Below, piece after piece: positions 24,156 through 31,576 of a DNA stretch of 40,764 nucleotides. The stretch lies in assembly GCA_018821365.1 (NCBI GenBank), contig JAHJML010000166.1, forward strand, positions 1 through 40,764. Direction: 5' to 3'. The notes beneath the pieces are model-generated. The model saw only the letters and a program-made list of their open reading frames with translations. It had not been told where the DNA came from and did not search any database. Position 1 is the first letter of the stretch. Every line of letters starts with the position of its first letter. This DNA is from Actinomycetota bacterium. Its GTDB lineage: Bacteria; Actinomycetota; Acidimicrobiia; Spongiisociales; UBA11373. Made by a program: the position numbers and the translations under genes.

Positions 24156-25283
24156 GTGGCCAGCGGCTTCACTCCAGAGCGAATCGCCGGACTGGTCGAG
24201 GGGGCCGCGAGCGTCGCAGGACAGGTCGAACTCGCAGGCATCCTTCGGTCGACCGTCGAATTCGCCAAAGAGATCACCGGTGCCCGTTTCGCCGCCCTCG
24301 GGGTGGTGGGCGAGCACGGTGGCCTGGTCGACTTCATCACGGTGGGCATGGACGACGAGATGGTCCGCAGCATCGGCACTCCCCCCAAGGGAGTGGGGAT
24401 GCTGGGCCTCATCACCACGACGGGCAAGACCATCCGGACCAGCGACATCGCCACCCACCCCGACTCGACCACCTACCCGGCCGGGCATCCCGCCATGGGG
24501 TCGTTCCTCGGAGTCCCGATCCGGGTGGGCGAGCAGATCTTCGGCAACCTCTACCTGACCGACAAGCCGAACGGGTTCACCGAGGAGGACGAGATCCTCA
24601 TCGAGTTCCTGGCGGTGACCGCCGGGTCGGCCGTCTCCACCCTCCGCCTCCAGGACCGCCTGCGGAGGGCGGCGCTGCTCGAGGACAGGGAGCGGATCGC
24701 CAGAGACCTCCACGATTCGATCATCCAGGACCTGTTCGCCGTCGGCCTCAACCTGCAGGCGGCGGCTGCCCAGGTGATCACCGACCCCGAGGGGATGCGA
24801 AAGAAGATCGATGCATCGATCGATCACCTCGACGAGAGCATCGCTGCGCTCCGCCGCTACATCTTCGACTTGCGGCCGCCGGTGTGGGCCCGGCCCAACC
24901 TGAGAGAGGCACTGGCCGACCTGGTCGGGCAGTTGTCCGCCCCCTACCAGGCGACTGTCAGCCTGGAGGTCTCCTGCTCCGCCGACCTGGTGCCCCGCCA
25001 CATCGCCGACGAATTGGTGGCGACCGTCAAGGAGGCCCTCTCCAATGCGCTCCGCCACTCGCGGGGAGACAGCATCGAGGTGCGGGTCGGCTGCGGGGCC
25101 ACCCAGGCGGTGATGACGGTCGCCGACAACGGGGTCGGCTTCGATCCGTCCGGTCCCGGGAAGGGACTCGGGCTCAGCAACATGGCCAAACGGGTGGCGT
25201 CGGTAGGAGGCTCGTTCCGGGTCGACACCACCTCCGGCAAGGGCACGGTGGTGCGAGCCACCTTCCCCCTCGCCGCGGACTGA
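24156..25283 (+). CDS. DosS/DevS-like single-GAF sensor histidine kinase
   Basis: 375 residues from the GTG at 24156. One GAF domain (about 20-165) is closely DevS-like, with GSFLGVPIRVGEQIFGNLYLTDK and the histidines His101 and His111 in the loop THPDSTTYPAGHP, the neighbourhood of the heme-ligand histidine in DosS. A HisKA_3 helix follows with phospho-acceptor His186 in RERIARDLHDSIIQDLF, then a HATPase with N box EALSNALRHS, DNGVGF and GLGLSNM. No membrane segment, so cytoplasmic. Mycobacterial DosS has two GAF domains; this has one. It is divergent from the DosR-like regulator, its likely partner. Heme binding is plausible but unproven. Confidence 0.92.
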   Translation: MASGFTPERIAGLVEGAASVAGQVELAGILRSTVEFAKEITGARFAALGVVGEHGGLVDFITVGMDDEMVRSIGTPPKGVGMLGLITTTGKTIRTSDIATHPDSTTYPAGHPAMGSFLGVPIRVGEQIFGNLYLTDKPNGFTEEDEILIEFLAVTAGSAVSTLRLQDRLRRAALLEDRERIARDLHDSIIQDLFAVGLNLQAAAAQVITDPEGMRKKIDASIDHLDESIAALRRYIFDLRPPVWARPNLREALADLVGQLSAPYQATVSLEVSCSADLVPRHIADELVATVKEALSNALRHSRGDSIEVRVGCGATQAVMTVADNGVGFDPSGPGKGLGLSNMAKRVASVGGSFRVDTTSGKGTVVRATFPLAAD

Positions 25284-25339
25284 GCTTTGACGGCCATCAC
25301 CGAACCGGATCCCCCTGGAATGGGCGAAGGGGCAACCCT

Positions 25340-25353
25340 GGGCCGAATGGCCC
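25340..25353. promoter_or_regulatory. DosR-box-like site, distal of a tandem pair before the flavoprotein
   Basis: GGGCCGAATGGCCC has perfectly symmetric 5-bp arms in the GGGMC-N4-GKCCC arrangement. It lies exactly 21 bp (two helical turns) from the second box. Confidence 0.6.
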
Positions 25354-25360
25354 TATTGGG

Positions 25361-25374
25361 TGGTCTTTCGTCCC
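25361..25374. promoter_or_regulatory. DosR-box-like site, proximal of a tandem pair before the flavoprotein
   Basis: TGGTCTTTCGTCCC matches GGGACTTTCGTCCC at 12 of 14 positions. Its centre is about 42 bp upstream of a start inferred from the -10-like CAGAAT at 25398-25403, the usual place for an activating DosR site. Confidence 0.55.
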
Positions 25375-25429
25375 TGCCGGAGCCGGCCCCGCCGCCTCAG
25401 AATGGCCCAACGCCGCACGGGGACCGACG

Positions 25430-25531
25430 ATGAACGCACCCATAGCCGATCTGCACGTCCGGGGCCCGGCGGCCCCGACGGGGGAAGCCCGCCACGACGC
25501 TCCTCGCCCTCTGATCACCAGGGCTCGCTGA
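25430..25531 (+). CDS. Possible 33-codon leader or small protein
   Basis: An ATG-to-TGA frame of 33 residues begins about 20 nt after the predicted start of transcription and ends one base before the flavoprotein ATG (TGACATG), an arrangement favouring translational coupling. A GGGGA purine run lies 5 nt before the ATG. The sequence is Ala/Pro/Arg-rich and not recognised. In GC-rich DNA a frame this short can be chance. The rest of the 249-bp gap 25284-25532 holds the two DosR-like boxes and nothing else evident. Confidence 0.3.
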   Translation: MNAPIADLHVRGPAAPTGEARHDAPRPLITRAR

Positions 25532-25532
25532 C

Positions 25533-26708
25533 ATGCCCATCGGCATCGTCGTCGTCGGCAGTGGCGTGGCGGGACTCCACACGGCCAACTTGCTGGCGCG
25601 GCGCCTCCCCTCGTCGGCCGCCACGATTCGGGTGGTCGACCCGACCGGGCAGCACGCCTACCAGCCCGGTTGGCTGTCGGTGGCGCTCGACCTGGCACCG
25701 TCGGACCGGCTCAGCCGCGACGTGCGCACCCTGCTCCGCCCCGGCATCGAACTGGTCCTCGACAAGGTCGTCCGACTCGATCCGACGGCAGGCAAGCTCT
25801 GGTTGAGCCGCCTGGGAACCATGAGCTACGACTACGCCGTGCTCGCCACCGGCACCCGCCTCGATCGCGACGCGGTTCCCGGTCTCGAGGAGGGCACCCT
25901 GGACTTCTATTCCTTGGAGGGGGCCAGCCGCCTCCGGGAGACCCTGCGGGAGTTCACGGGAGGGACGATCCTCGTCGGCATCGCCGGCGTGCCCTACCCG
26001 TGCCCGCCGGCTCCTCTCGAGTTCGCCCTCCGGCTCGAGGAGGTGCTGCGACGCCGGGGGATTCGGGATCGGACCCGAATCCGCTACCTCTCCCCTCTCA
26101 ACCGAGCCTTCCCCAACGAGGTGGCCTCGGCGTTGGTGGAGCCGATCCTGGAAGAGCGGGGGATCGAGATGGTTCCCTTCGTCAACGTGGAGGAGGTCGA
26201 TCCCGCCGGGAAGCGGCTCTTCAGCCTGGAGGGCGAGACCTTCTCCTACGACCTGGCCATTCTGGTTCCCCCGCACCGGGGGTCGGCGATGGTGGACGAC
26301 TCGGGCCTCGGCGACCCGGGCGGCTGGATTCCGACGGACCCGGCCACTCTCCAGGTACGAGGGTACGACCGCCTCTTCGCCATCGGCGACGCCACCGATC
26401 TGCCCATCTCGAAGGCCGGATCGACGGCCCACTTCGAATCGGCGGTGGTGGCGGAGCAGATCTCCGCCGCCATCGAGGGACGCCTGCCCGATCCGCGGAC
26501 GGGCACCTACCGGGGCAAGGCCGTCTGCTTCGTCGGACTGGGAGGCCGGCGGGCAACGATCATCCAGGTCGACGAAGACCACCCTCCCCGGGTGGCCCGC
26601 CCCTCCCGCTTCTGGCACCTGGTTCGGTGGGCGTTCGAACGAGCCTATTGGCGCACGCTCAAGACAGGGCTCGGTTTCCGGGCAGAGAGGTTCCTGCCCC
26701 GCATCTGA
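25533..26708 (+). CDS. Sulfide:quinone-oxidoreductase-like FAD flavoprotein
   Basis: 391 residues. An N-terminal FAD-binding dinucleotide fold (IVVVGSGVAGLHTANLLARR), the AVLATGTRLDRDAVPG stretch, and a second FAD motif near the C-terminus (YDRLFAIGDATDLPISKAGSTAHFESAVVAEQI) define the disulfide-reductase/SQR superfamily. Cys157 in the VPYPCPPAPLEFAL motif and Cys332 in GKAVCFVGLGG match the two cysteines that form the sulfide-oxidising bridge of SQR. The C-terminal FWHLVRWAFERAYWRTLKTGLG could dock to the membrane and reduce menaquinone. Tandem DosR-like boxes upstream suggest induction with the stress genes. Sulfide as substrate is likely, not certain; a type II NADH dehydrogenase is less likely. 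Confidence 0.85.
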   Translation: MPIGIVVVGSGVAGLHTANLLARRLPSSAATIRVVDPTGQHAYQPGWLSVALDLAPSDRLSRDVRTLLRPGIELVLDKVVRLDPTAGKLWLSRLGTMSYDYAVLATGTRLDRDAVPGLEEGTLDFYSLEGASRLRETLREFTGGTILVGIAGVPYPCPPAPLEFALRLEEVLRRRGIRDRTRIRYLSPLNRAFPNEVASALVEPILEERGIEMVPFVNVEEVDPAGKRLFSLEGETFSYDLAILVPPHRGSAMVDDSGLGDPGGWIPTDPATLQVRGYDRLFAIGDATDLPISKAGSTAHFESAVVAEQISAAIEGRLPDPRTGTYRGKAVCFVGLGGRRATIIQVDEDHPPRVARPSRFWHLVRWAFERAYWRTLKTGLGFRAERFLPRI

Positions 26709-26759
26709 GGCGAACCCGGCGCCGATCTCGCCCGGCCCGGTGAGGTCCTGATCCGCCGG

Positions 26760-29492
26760 CTAGCGGCCCCGCATCTGGGCGGCCGGGATGTCCTTGCGGC
26801 TCGGCAGCCACCGCTGCGGGACCGGGCGGACCCGCATCCGCAGGTCGACGACCCGCAGGCCGGAGCCCGGTTCGAGCACCTTGACCGGGTTGAGGTCGAA
26901 CTCGGCGATCTCCGGCACGGCCTCCACGAGTGCAGAGAGCCGCAGCAGCGTCTCCTTGAGCGCCGGGATGTCGCCGGCCGGCCCGCCCCGGTACCCATCG
27001 AGGAGCCGGGCCGACTTCACCTCTTGGATCATCTCGTCGACATCGACATCGGTGAGCGGATGGATTCGGAAGGCGACATCACCGATCAACTCGACGAAGA
27101 CTCCCCCGAGCCCGAAGGCGATCAGGGGCCCGAACGACGGATCCTCCGTCATCCCCACGATGACCTCGTGTCCCGACCCCACGAACTCCTGAACCAGGGC
27201 GCCTTCGGCGTCATCGACGACCGAGGTGACCCGATCGAACGCCTCACCGACCGCGGCGTCGCCCTGCACGTCGAGAACGATGCCGCCCACGTCGGACTTG
27301 TGGAGGGCGCTGGGGGCGATGACCTTGAGGACCACCGGGGTGCCGATCTCGGCGGCGGCCTCGATGGCCTCCTGGCGGGTGGTGGCCACCCGGGAGGCCG
27401 CTAGGCTGATCCCAAACGCCCGGAGCACGGCTTCGGCCTCATCGGGTTCGAGCCAGCCTCCCTCGGAGCCGAGGCGGGGGAGCGCATCCCAGATGACCTC
27501 CTGGGCCGCTTCCACGTCGAGGTCTTCGAACTCGACGACCTCGCCTTCGGGCCGTCCGGTCCACTCTGCGTAGCGGGCGGCCCTGGCCAACGCCCGGGCG
27601 GCCGGCTCCGGGAAGGTGTAGGAGGGCAGCCGGGGACCACCCACCGGCGTCGGAGGGATCTCCCCGGCATCCGCTTCCATGAACACCGTCAACAGCGTCT
27701 TGTCCGAGCTTCCCTCGGCGGCCACCTCATAGACGGCGGCGTGGATCGGCTGCAGCGATCCGGGTGAGATCGGAATGAAGATGACGATGACGGCGTCGAT
27801 CTCGTCGCTGGCCAGCAGCGCCTTGAGACACGCCTTGTACTGATCGGACCCCGCCGATGCGATCATGTCGACGGGGTTCCTGACCGCAGCATCGGAGGAG
27901 AGGTGCGACTGCAGTTCGGTCCGCAAGGCATCCGAGAACTCGGGGACCTCCAGGCCCTCCGATTCGAGCGCATCCACACATAGGATCCCCGGACCACCCC
28001 CGTTGGTGAGGACGGCCACCCTGCGCCCCTTGGGGGCGGGTTGATTGGCCAACAGGGAGGCCGCCTCGAACATCTGCTCGAGGGTATCCACCCGGATCAC
28101 GCCCGCCTGACGGAACAACGCAGACACCGCCACCTCGACGCTCGCCAGCGCCCCTGTGTGGCTGCTGGCGGCCCTGGCTCCGGCGGAGGTACGTCCCGAC
28201 TTGACCGCGATGATCGGCTTCTCCCTGCCGATCCTGCGGGCGATGCGGGCAAACCGACGCGGGTGCCCGAACGACTCCACGTACAGGAGGATCACATCGG
28301 TAGCGGGATCACCCTCCCAATAGAGAAGGAGGTCGTTGGTGCCCACATCGGCCTTGTTCCCGACCGAGACGAAGGACGAGATGCCGATCTCCAACTGATC
28401 GGCATAGTCCAGGATGGCGATGCCGAGACCACCGCTCTGGGTGGACATGGCCACGTTGCCCCGGGGCGGGAACGTGGGTGCGAACGTCAGATTGAGGCTG
28501 ACGGCCGGATCGGTGTTGAGCATCCCCATGCAATTGGGGCCGATCATCCGCATTCCCGAGACCCTGACGAGATCCCGCAGTTCTTGCTCCAGGGCGGTGC
28601 CCTCTGCGCCGGTCTCCGAGAAACCGGCGGAGATGACCACCAGACCCTTGACGCCCTTCTTGGCGCACTCCTCCACCACCGGCAGGACGAACCGGGAGGG
28701 GACGACGATGACGGCGACATCGATGGAGTCGGGGATGTCGAGCACGGAGCGGTAGGCCTTGATGGACCCCACTGCCGGGGCATTCGGATTCACCGGGAAC
28801 ACCGCCCCACTGAAGTGGGCATCGACGACGTTGCGCATCAGACGACCACCGATCGACAGTTGCTCCCGACTGGCGCCGATGATCGCCACGCTGCGGGGGT
28901 AGAAGATCGGGAGCAGCGAATTGGCGACCGCCTGCTGCTCATGGGCGGACTCCACCCGGAGGGCCTCGTCGCTCTTGACGACGGGGAACTCGACCTCGTA
29001 GACCCCCTCGCCCATCCCGCGCTTCATCCGGTAGCCGGATCCACGGAACAACCGCATCATCGGGTAGTTCTCGGGAAGGACGAACGCCCGAAACGCCGTG
29101 ACACCGTTGTTGCGGGCGTAGTTGGTCAGATGGGACAGCAGGTGGCTGCCCAGACCCCTTCCATGGTGGGCGTCCTCCACTTCGAAGGCCACCTCTGCGG
29201 CGGTCGGATCGTCCTCCATGCGGTCGTAGCGGCCGACGGCGACGATGTCGTGGCCGATCTCGGCAACGAACGCCATACGATCGTCGTAGTCGACGGTGGT
29301 GAAGTACTCGAGCTCCTCGTCGGTGATGTCCCGCTTGTGGGTGAAGAAGCGGTGGTAGATGCTCTCCCGCCCCATTCTGCGGAACATCGCACCCATCCGC
29401 TCGGCGTCGTCGGCCGTGACGGGCCGGATGCGGGCCATGCCGCCGTCGCGGAGGACGACGTGGAAGTCGTATTCGGCCGGGTAGGCGGCCAC
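26760..29492 (-). CDS. Type II protein lysine acetyltransferase: GNAT fused to ADP-forming acyl-CoA synthetase-like domains (PatA-like)
   Basis: 910 residues from the GTG at 29492, which has an AGAGGAG ribosome binding site; the open frame continues upstream but into the GYD gene. Residues 10-170 are a GNAT domain with the acetyl-CoA loop RGLG at 112-115 and acidic FEVED just before. An NDP-forming acyl-CoA synthetase-like region follows: CoA-binding fold (SVAIIGASR), ligase domains with His445 in SSHTGALA, and a C-terminal ATP-grasp (VVLKVIAPSALHKSDVGGIVLDV). GNAT-first order is that of Streptomyces lividans PatA, known to acetylate acetoacetyl-CoA synthetase; E. coli PatZ has the reverse order. 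Probable role: acetylation control of acyl-CoA synthetases. Co-transcribed with the GYD gene. Confidence 0.92.
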   Translation of the reverse strand: MAAYPAEYDFHVVLRDGGMARIRPVTADDAERMGAMFRRMGRESIYHRFFTHKRDITDEELEYFTTVDYDDRMAFVAEIGHDIVAVGRYDRMEDDPTAAEVAFEVEDAHHGRGLGSHLLSHLTNYARNNGVTAFRAFVLPENYPMMRLFRGSGYRMKRGMGEGVYEVEFPVVKSDEALRVESAHEQQAVANSLLPIFYPRSVAIIGASREQLSIGGRLMRNVVDAHFSGAVFPVNPNAPAVGSIKAYRSVLDIPDSIDVAVIVVPSRFVLPVVEECAKKGVKGLVVISAGFSETGAEGTALEQELRDLVRVSGMRMIGPNCMGMLNTDPAVSLNLTFAPTFPPRGNVAMSTQSGGLGIAILDYADQLEIGISSFVSVGNKADVGTNDLLLYWEGDPATDVILLYVESFGHPRRFARIARRIGREKPIIAVKSGRTSAGARAASSHTGALASVEVAVSALFRQAGVIRVDTLEQMFEAASLLANQPAPKGRRVAVLTNGGGPGILCVDALESEGLEVPEFSDALRTELQSHLSSDAAVRNPVDMIASAGSDQYKACLKALLASDEIDAVIVIFIPISPGSLQPIHAAVYEVAAEGSSDKTLLTVFMEADAGEIPPTPVGGPRLPSYTFPEPAARALARAARYAEWTGRPEGEVVEFEDLDVEAAQEVIWDALPRLGSEGGWLEPDEAEAVLRAFGISLAASRVATTRQEAIEAAAEIGTPVVLKVIAPSALHKSDVGGIVLDVQGDAAVGEAFDRVTSVVDDAEGALVQEFVGSGHEVIVGMTEDPSFGPLIAFGLGGVFVELIGDVAFRIHPLTDVDVDEMIQEVKSARLLDGYRGGPAGDIPALKETLLRLSALVEAVPEIAEFDLNPVKVLEPGSGLRVVDLRMRVRPVPQRWLPSRKDIPAAQMRGR

Positions 29493-29527
29493 GGTGTTCT
29501 CCTCTGTCGCTCTCGTTCCTGGTGGGC

Positions 29528-29848
29528 TCAGCTGCCCGGGGGCCGATAGCTCACGGCCTTCACCGAGGCCTCGTCGATCTCCTCGGGAGTCAACAGCATG
29601 ACCGTGTTGAACGTGGCGCCGCCCGAGGCGACCACCGCCATGCTGACCGCGACCATGTCGGCGTTGCTGGGGAGGGTGAGGATGATGTAGAGGTCGTCCT
29701 CCCCCATCGCGTAGTAGAACGCCTCGACCTCGCCGCCGAGGCCCTCCACCATCGTGCTCACGGCCTTGCGGCGATTCCGGCCGCCGTCGCGCAGGAGCCC
29801 GCGGGTCCCTTCGGCGCTGTAGGAGACCTTTACGAGGTACTTCGGCAT
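29528..29848 (-). CDS. GYD-domain protein
   Basis: 106 residues. The GYD-family pattern is clear: YLVKVSYSAEGTRGLL, the RRKAVSTMVEGLGGEVEAFYYAMGEDDLYIILTLP core and SNADMVAVSMAVVASGG. These are small ferredoxin-like-fold cytoplasmic proteins of unknown function. AAGGA lies 9 nt before the ATG. The gene is 35 nt upstream of the acetyltransferase and shares its promoter, where a DosR-box-like site lies 42 bp before the predicted start. Function unknown. Confidence 0.88.
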   Translation of the reverse strand: MPKYLVKVSYSAEGTRGLLRDGGRNRRKAVSTMVEGLGGEVEAFYYAMGEDDLYIILTLPSNADMVAVSMAVVASGGATFNTVMLLTPEEIDEASVKAVSYRPPGS

Positions 29849-29879
29849 GAGGCAATCCTTTGCTGGGGCGTACCCACCG

Positions 29880-29885
29880 ACGGTA
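29880..29885 (-). promoter_or_regulatory. -10 hexamer TACCGT for the GYD-acetyltransferase operon
   Basis: TACCGT lies 31 nt before the GYD ATG, leaving a short leader with an AAGGA ribosome binding site. Confidence 0.45.
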
Positions 29886-29908
29886 CCACCGCCCGGTTCG
29901 ATCGCTTA

Positions 29909-29922
29909 GGGCCGAGAGTCCC
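29909..29922. promoter_or_regulatory. DosR-box-like site upstream of the GYD-acetyltransferase operon
   Basis: GGGCCGAGAGTCCC (other strand GGGACTCTCGGCCC) matches the mycobacterial core GGGACTTTCGGCCC except for one base. Its centre is about 42 bp upstream of the start expected from the TACCGT hexamer. Confidence 0.6.
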
Positions 29923-29955
29923 TGTGCATTGGCCACCCGGCCGGGCGCGAGGCGG

Positions 29956-31554
29956 TCAGGCGAGCGCCACCAGATCGAGCAGGGACTCGTCGAAAAAGGT
30001 GACCTGTCCCTCGGGCATCAGCACCGCCCGATCCGGCATCAGTGCCCCCACGAAGTCGGTGTCGTGGCTCACCATCACCACGGTCCCCTGGTATACACGG
30101 ATCGCCCCGAGGAGGGCCTCCTTGGCCTGCGGATCGAGGTTGTTGGTCGGCTCGTCGAGCAGCAGGACGTTGTGGCGACCCACCACCAGTTGAGCGAGGG
30201 CCAGTTTGGTCTTCTCGCCTCCCGATAGGGTCCCGGCGTGCTGGTCGATCTTGTCGGCGAGCAGGAAGTGGCCGAGGACCGCCCGCAGCATCCGATCCGG
30301 TTCGGTGGAGGCCATCCGCATGTGCTCCAGCACGGTGGCGTCGGGGTCGATCGACTCGTGCTCCTGGGCGTAGTAGCCCAGTGAGACCCGATGGCCGACC
30401 TCCACCTCGCCGAGGTCGGCAGGCTCCTGACCTGCGAGCACTCGCAGCAGGGTGGTCTTGCCCGCCCCGTTGAGTCCTATGATCAACACCCGCTCGCCGC
30501 GCTCGACGTGCACGTCGACATCGACGAAGACCACGTTGTCCCCGAACGCCTTGGCGAGCCCGGCCGCCTGCAGCGGGATCCGGCCCGACGGCTCCGGTTG
30601 GGGGAACTGCATCGCCACCCGGCGCCCGACCGAACCGACATCGACGAGTTGGCCCTTGATTCGATCGGCCCGGGTTTGCATGCTCTTGGCCCGGCGTGCC
30701 AACTTCTCGGATCCCCCCTTGAAGCGGCGGACGTTGTCCTCCAACTGCGTGATCTTCAGGTCCTGGATGCGCCGCTCCCGTATCCGCAATTCCCGGCGGC
30801 GCTGGCGCTCTGCCAGATAGTGGCCGTAGTTGCCGCGGTAGGGCTCCAGTCGCCCCTGCTCGAGGGCCAGCACACTGGTGATCGACTCGTCGAGGAGCGG
30901 AAGGTCGTGGCTGATCACGAGCAGGGCCCCCGAGTACTCCGCCAGGTACCGAAACAGCCATCCCTTGGCGTCGAGGTCGAGGTGATTGGTCGGCTCGTCG
31001 AGCAGCAACGTGTCGGTCTCGGCGAACAGGATGCGGGCCAACTCCACCCGGCGGCGCTGACCGCCCGACATCGTGACGATCGGTTGCGCCAACTCGGCGT
31101 CGCCCAGGCCCACCGAGGCGGCCACCCTCCTCGCCTCGGCCTCGGCTCGGTACCCGCCCCGGACCTCGAAGTCGGCCTCGAGGCGACTGAAGCGCCCGAT
31201 CAACTGCTCCCGCACCGCAGATTCGGCCGTCTCCATCTTGCGGCGGGTGTCCTCCATCGCCTGCTGGACGGCGCCGATCTCACGGGCGGCCAGCACCCGC
31301 TCCAGTGCGGTCGCCAGCGGATGGTCGAGTTCGGGCAGGGCGGCCTCCTGGGAGAGGTACCCGATGCTTCCCGACCGGGCGATCACACCTTCGACCGGCT
31401 CGAGACGTCCCGCCAGGGTGCGGAGCAGCGTGCTCTTCCCGGCGCCGTTGGAGCCGACCAGGCCGACCTTGTCACCGGGGTGGAGGGCGAAGGTGGCGGC
31501 ATCGACGAGGCGGCGGATTCCGGCCTCGACGGAGAGGTCTTTGACGATGATCAC
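29956..31554 (-). CDS. ABC-F family ATPase
   Basis: 532 residues from a GTG placed 6 nt after TAACCT. Two ABC cassettes are present: Walker A GSNGAGKST and GLNGAGKTT, signatures MSGGQRRRVELARI and LSGGEKTKLALAQL, and Walker B runs LLLDEPTNHLD and LLLDEPTNNLD. A charged linker of about 80 residues (RQRRRELRIRERRIQDLK..ARRAKSMQTRADRIKG) joins them, as in ABC-F proteins. There is no membrane domain. Members bind the ribosome and help translation or give antibiotic protection; which applies here cannot be read. Confidence 0.93.
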   Translation of the reverse strand: MIIVKDLSVEAGIRRLVDAATFALHPGDKVGLVGSNGAGKSTLLRTLAGRLEPVEGVIARSGSIGYLSQEAALPELDHPLATALERVLAAREIGAVQQAMEDTRRKMETAESAVREQLIGRFSRLEADFEVRGGYRAEAEARRVAASVGLGDAELAQPIVTMSGGQRRRVELARILFAETDTLLLDEPTNHLDLDAKGWLFRYLAEYSGALLVISHDLPLLDESITSVLALEQGRLEPYRGNYGHYLAERQRRRELRIRERRIQDLKITQLEDNVRRFKGGSEKLARRAKSMQTRADRIKGQLVDVGSVGRRVAMQFPQPEPSGRIPLQAAGLAKAFGDNVVFVDVDVHVERGERVLIIGLNGAGKTTLLRVLAGQEPADLGEVEVGHRVSLGYYAQEHESIDPDATVLEHMRMASTEPDRMLRAVLGHFLLADKIDQHAGTLSGGEKTKLALAQLVVGRHNVLLLDEPTNNLDPQAKEALLGAIRVYQGTVVMVSHDTDFVGALMPDRAVLMPEGQVTFFDESLLDLVALA

Positions 31555-31560
31555 CGAGGC

Positions 31561-31566
31561 AGGTTA
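31561..31566 (-). promoter_or_regulatory. -10 hexamer TAACCT, leaderless promoter of the ABC-F gene
   Basis: TAACCT ends 6 nt before the GTG at 31554, within the 22-nt gap after the protease gene. Confidence 0.45.
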
Positions 31567-31576
31567 CCGGGAGCGG

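Noticed and set aside
29934-29945. CCCGGCCGGG palindrome after the ABC-F gene as terminator
   Set aside because: It has no loop and is too short to form a convincing hairpin.
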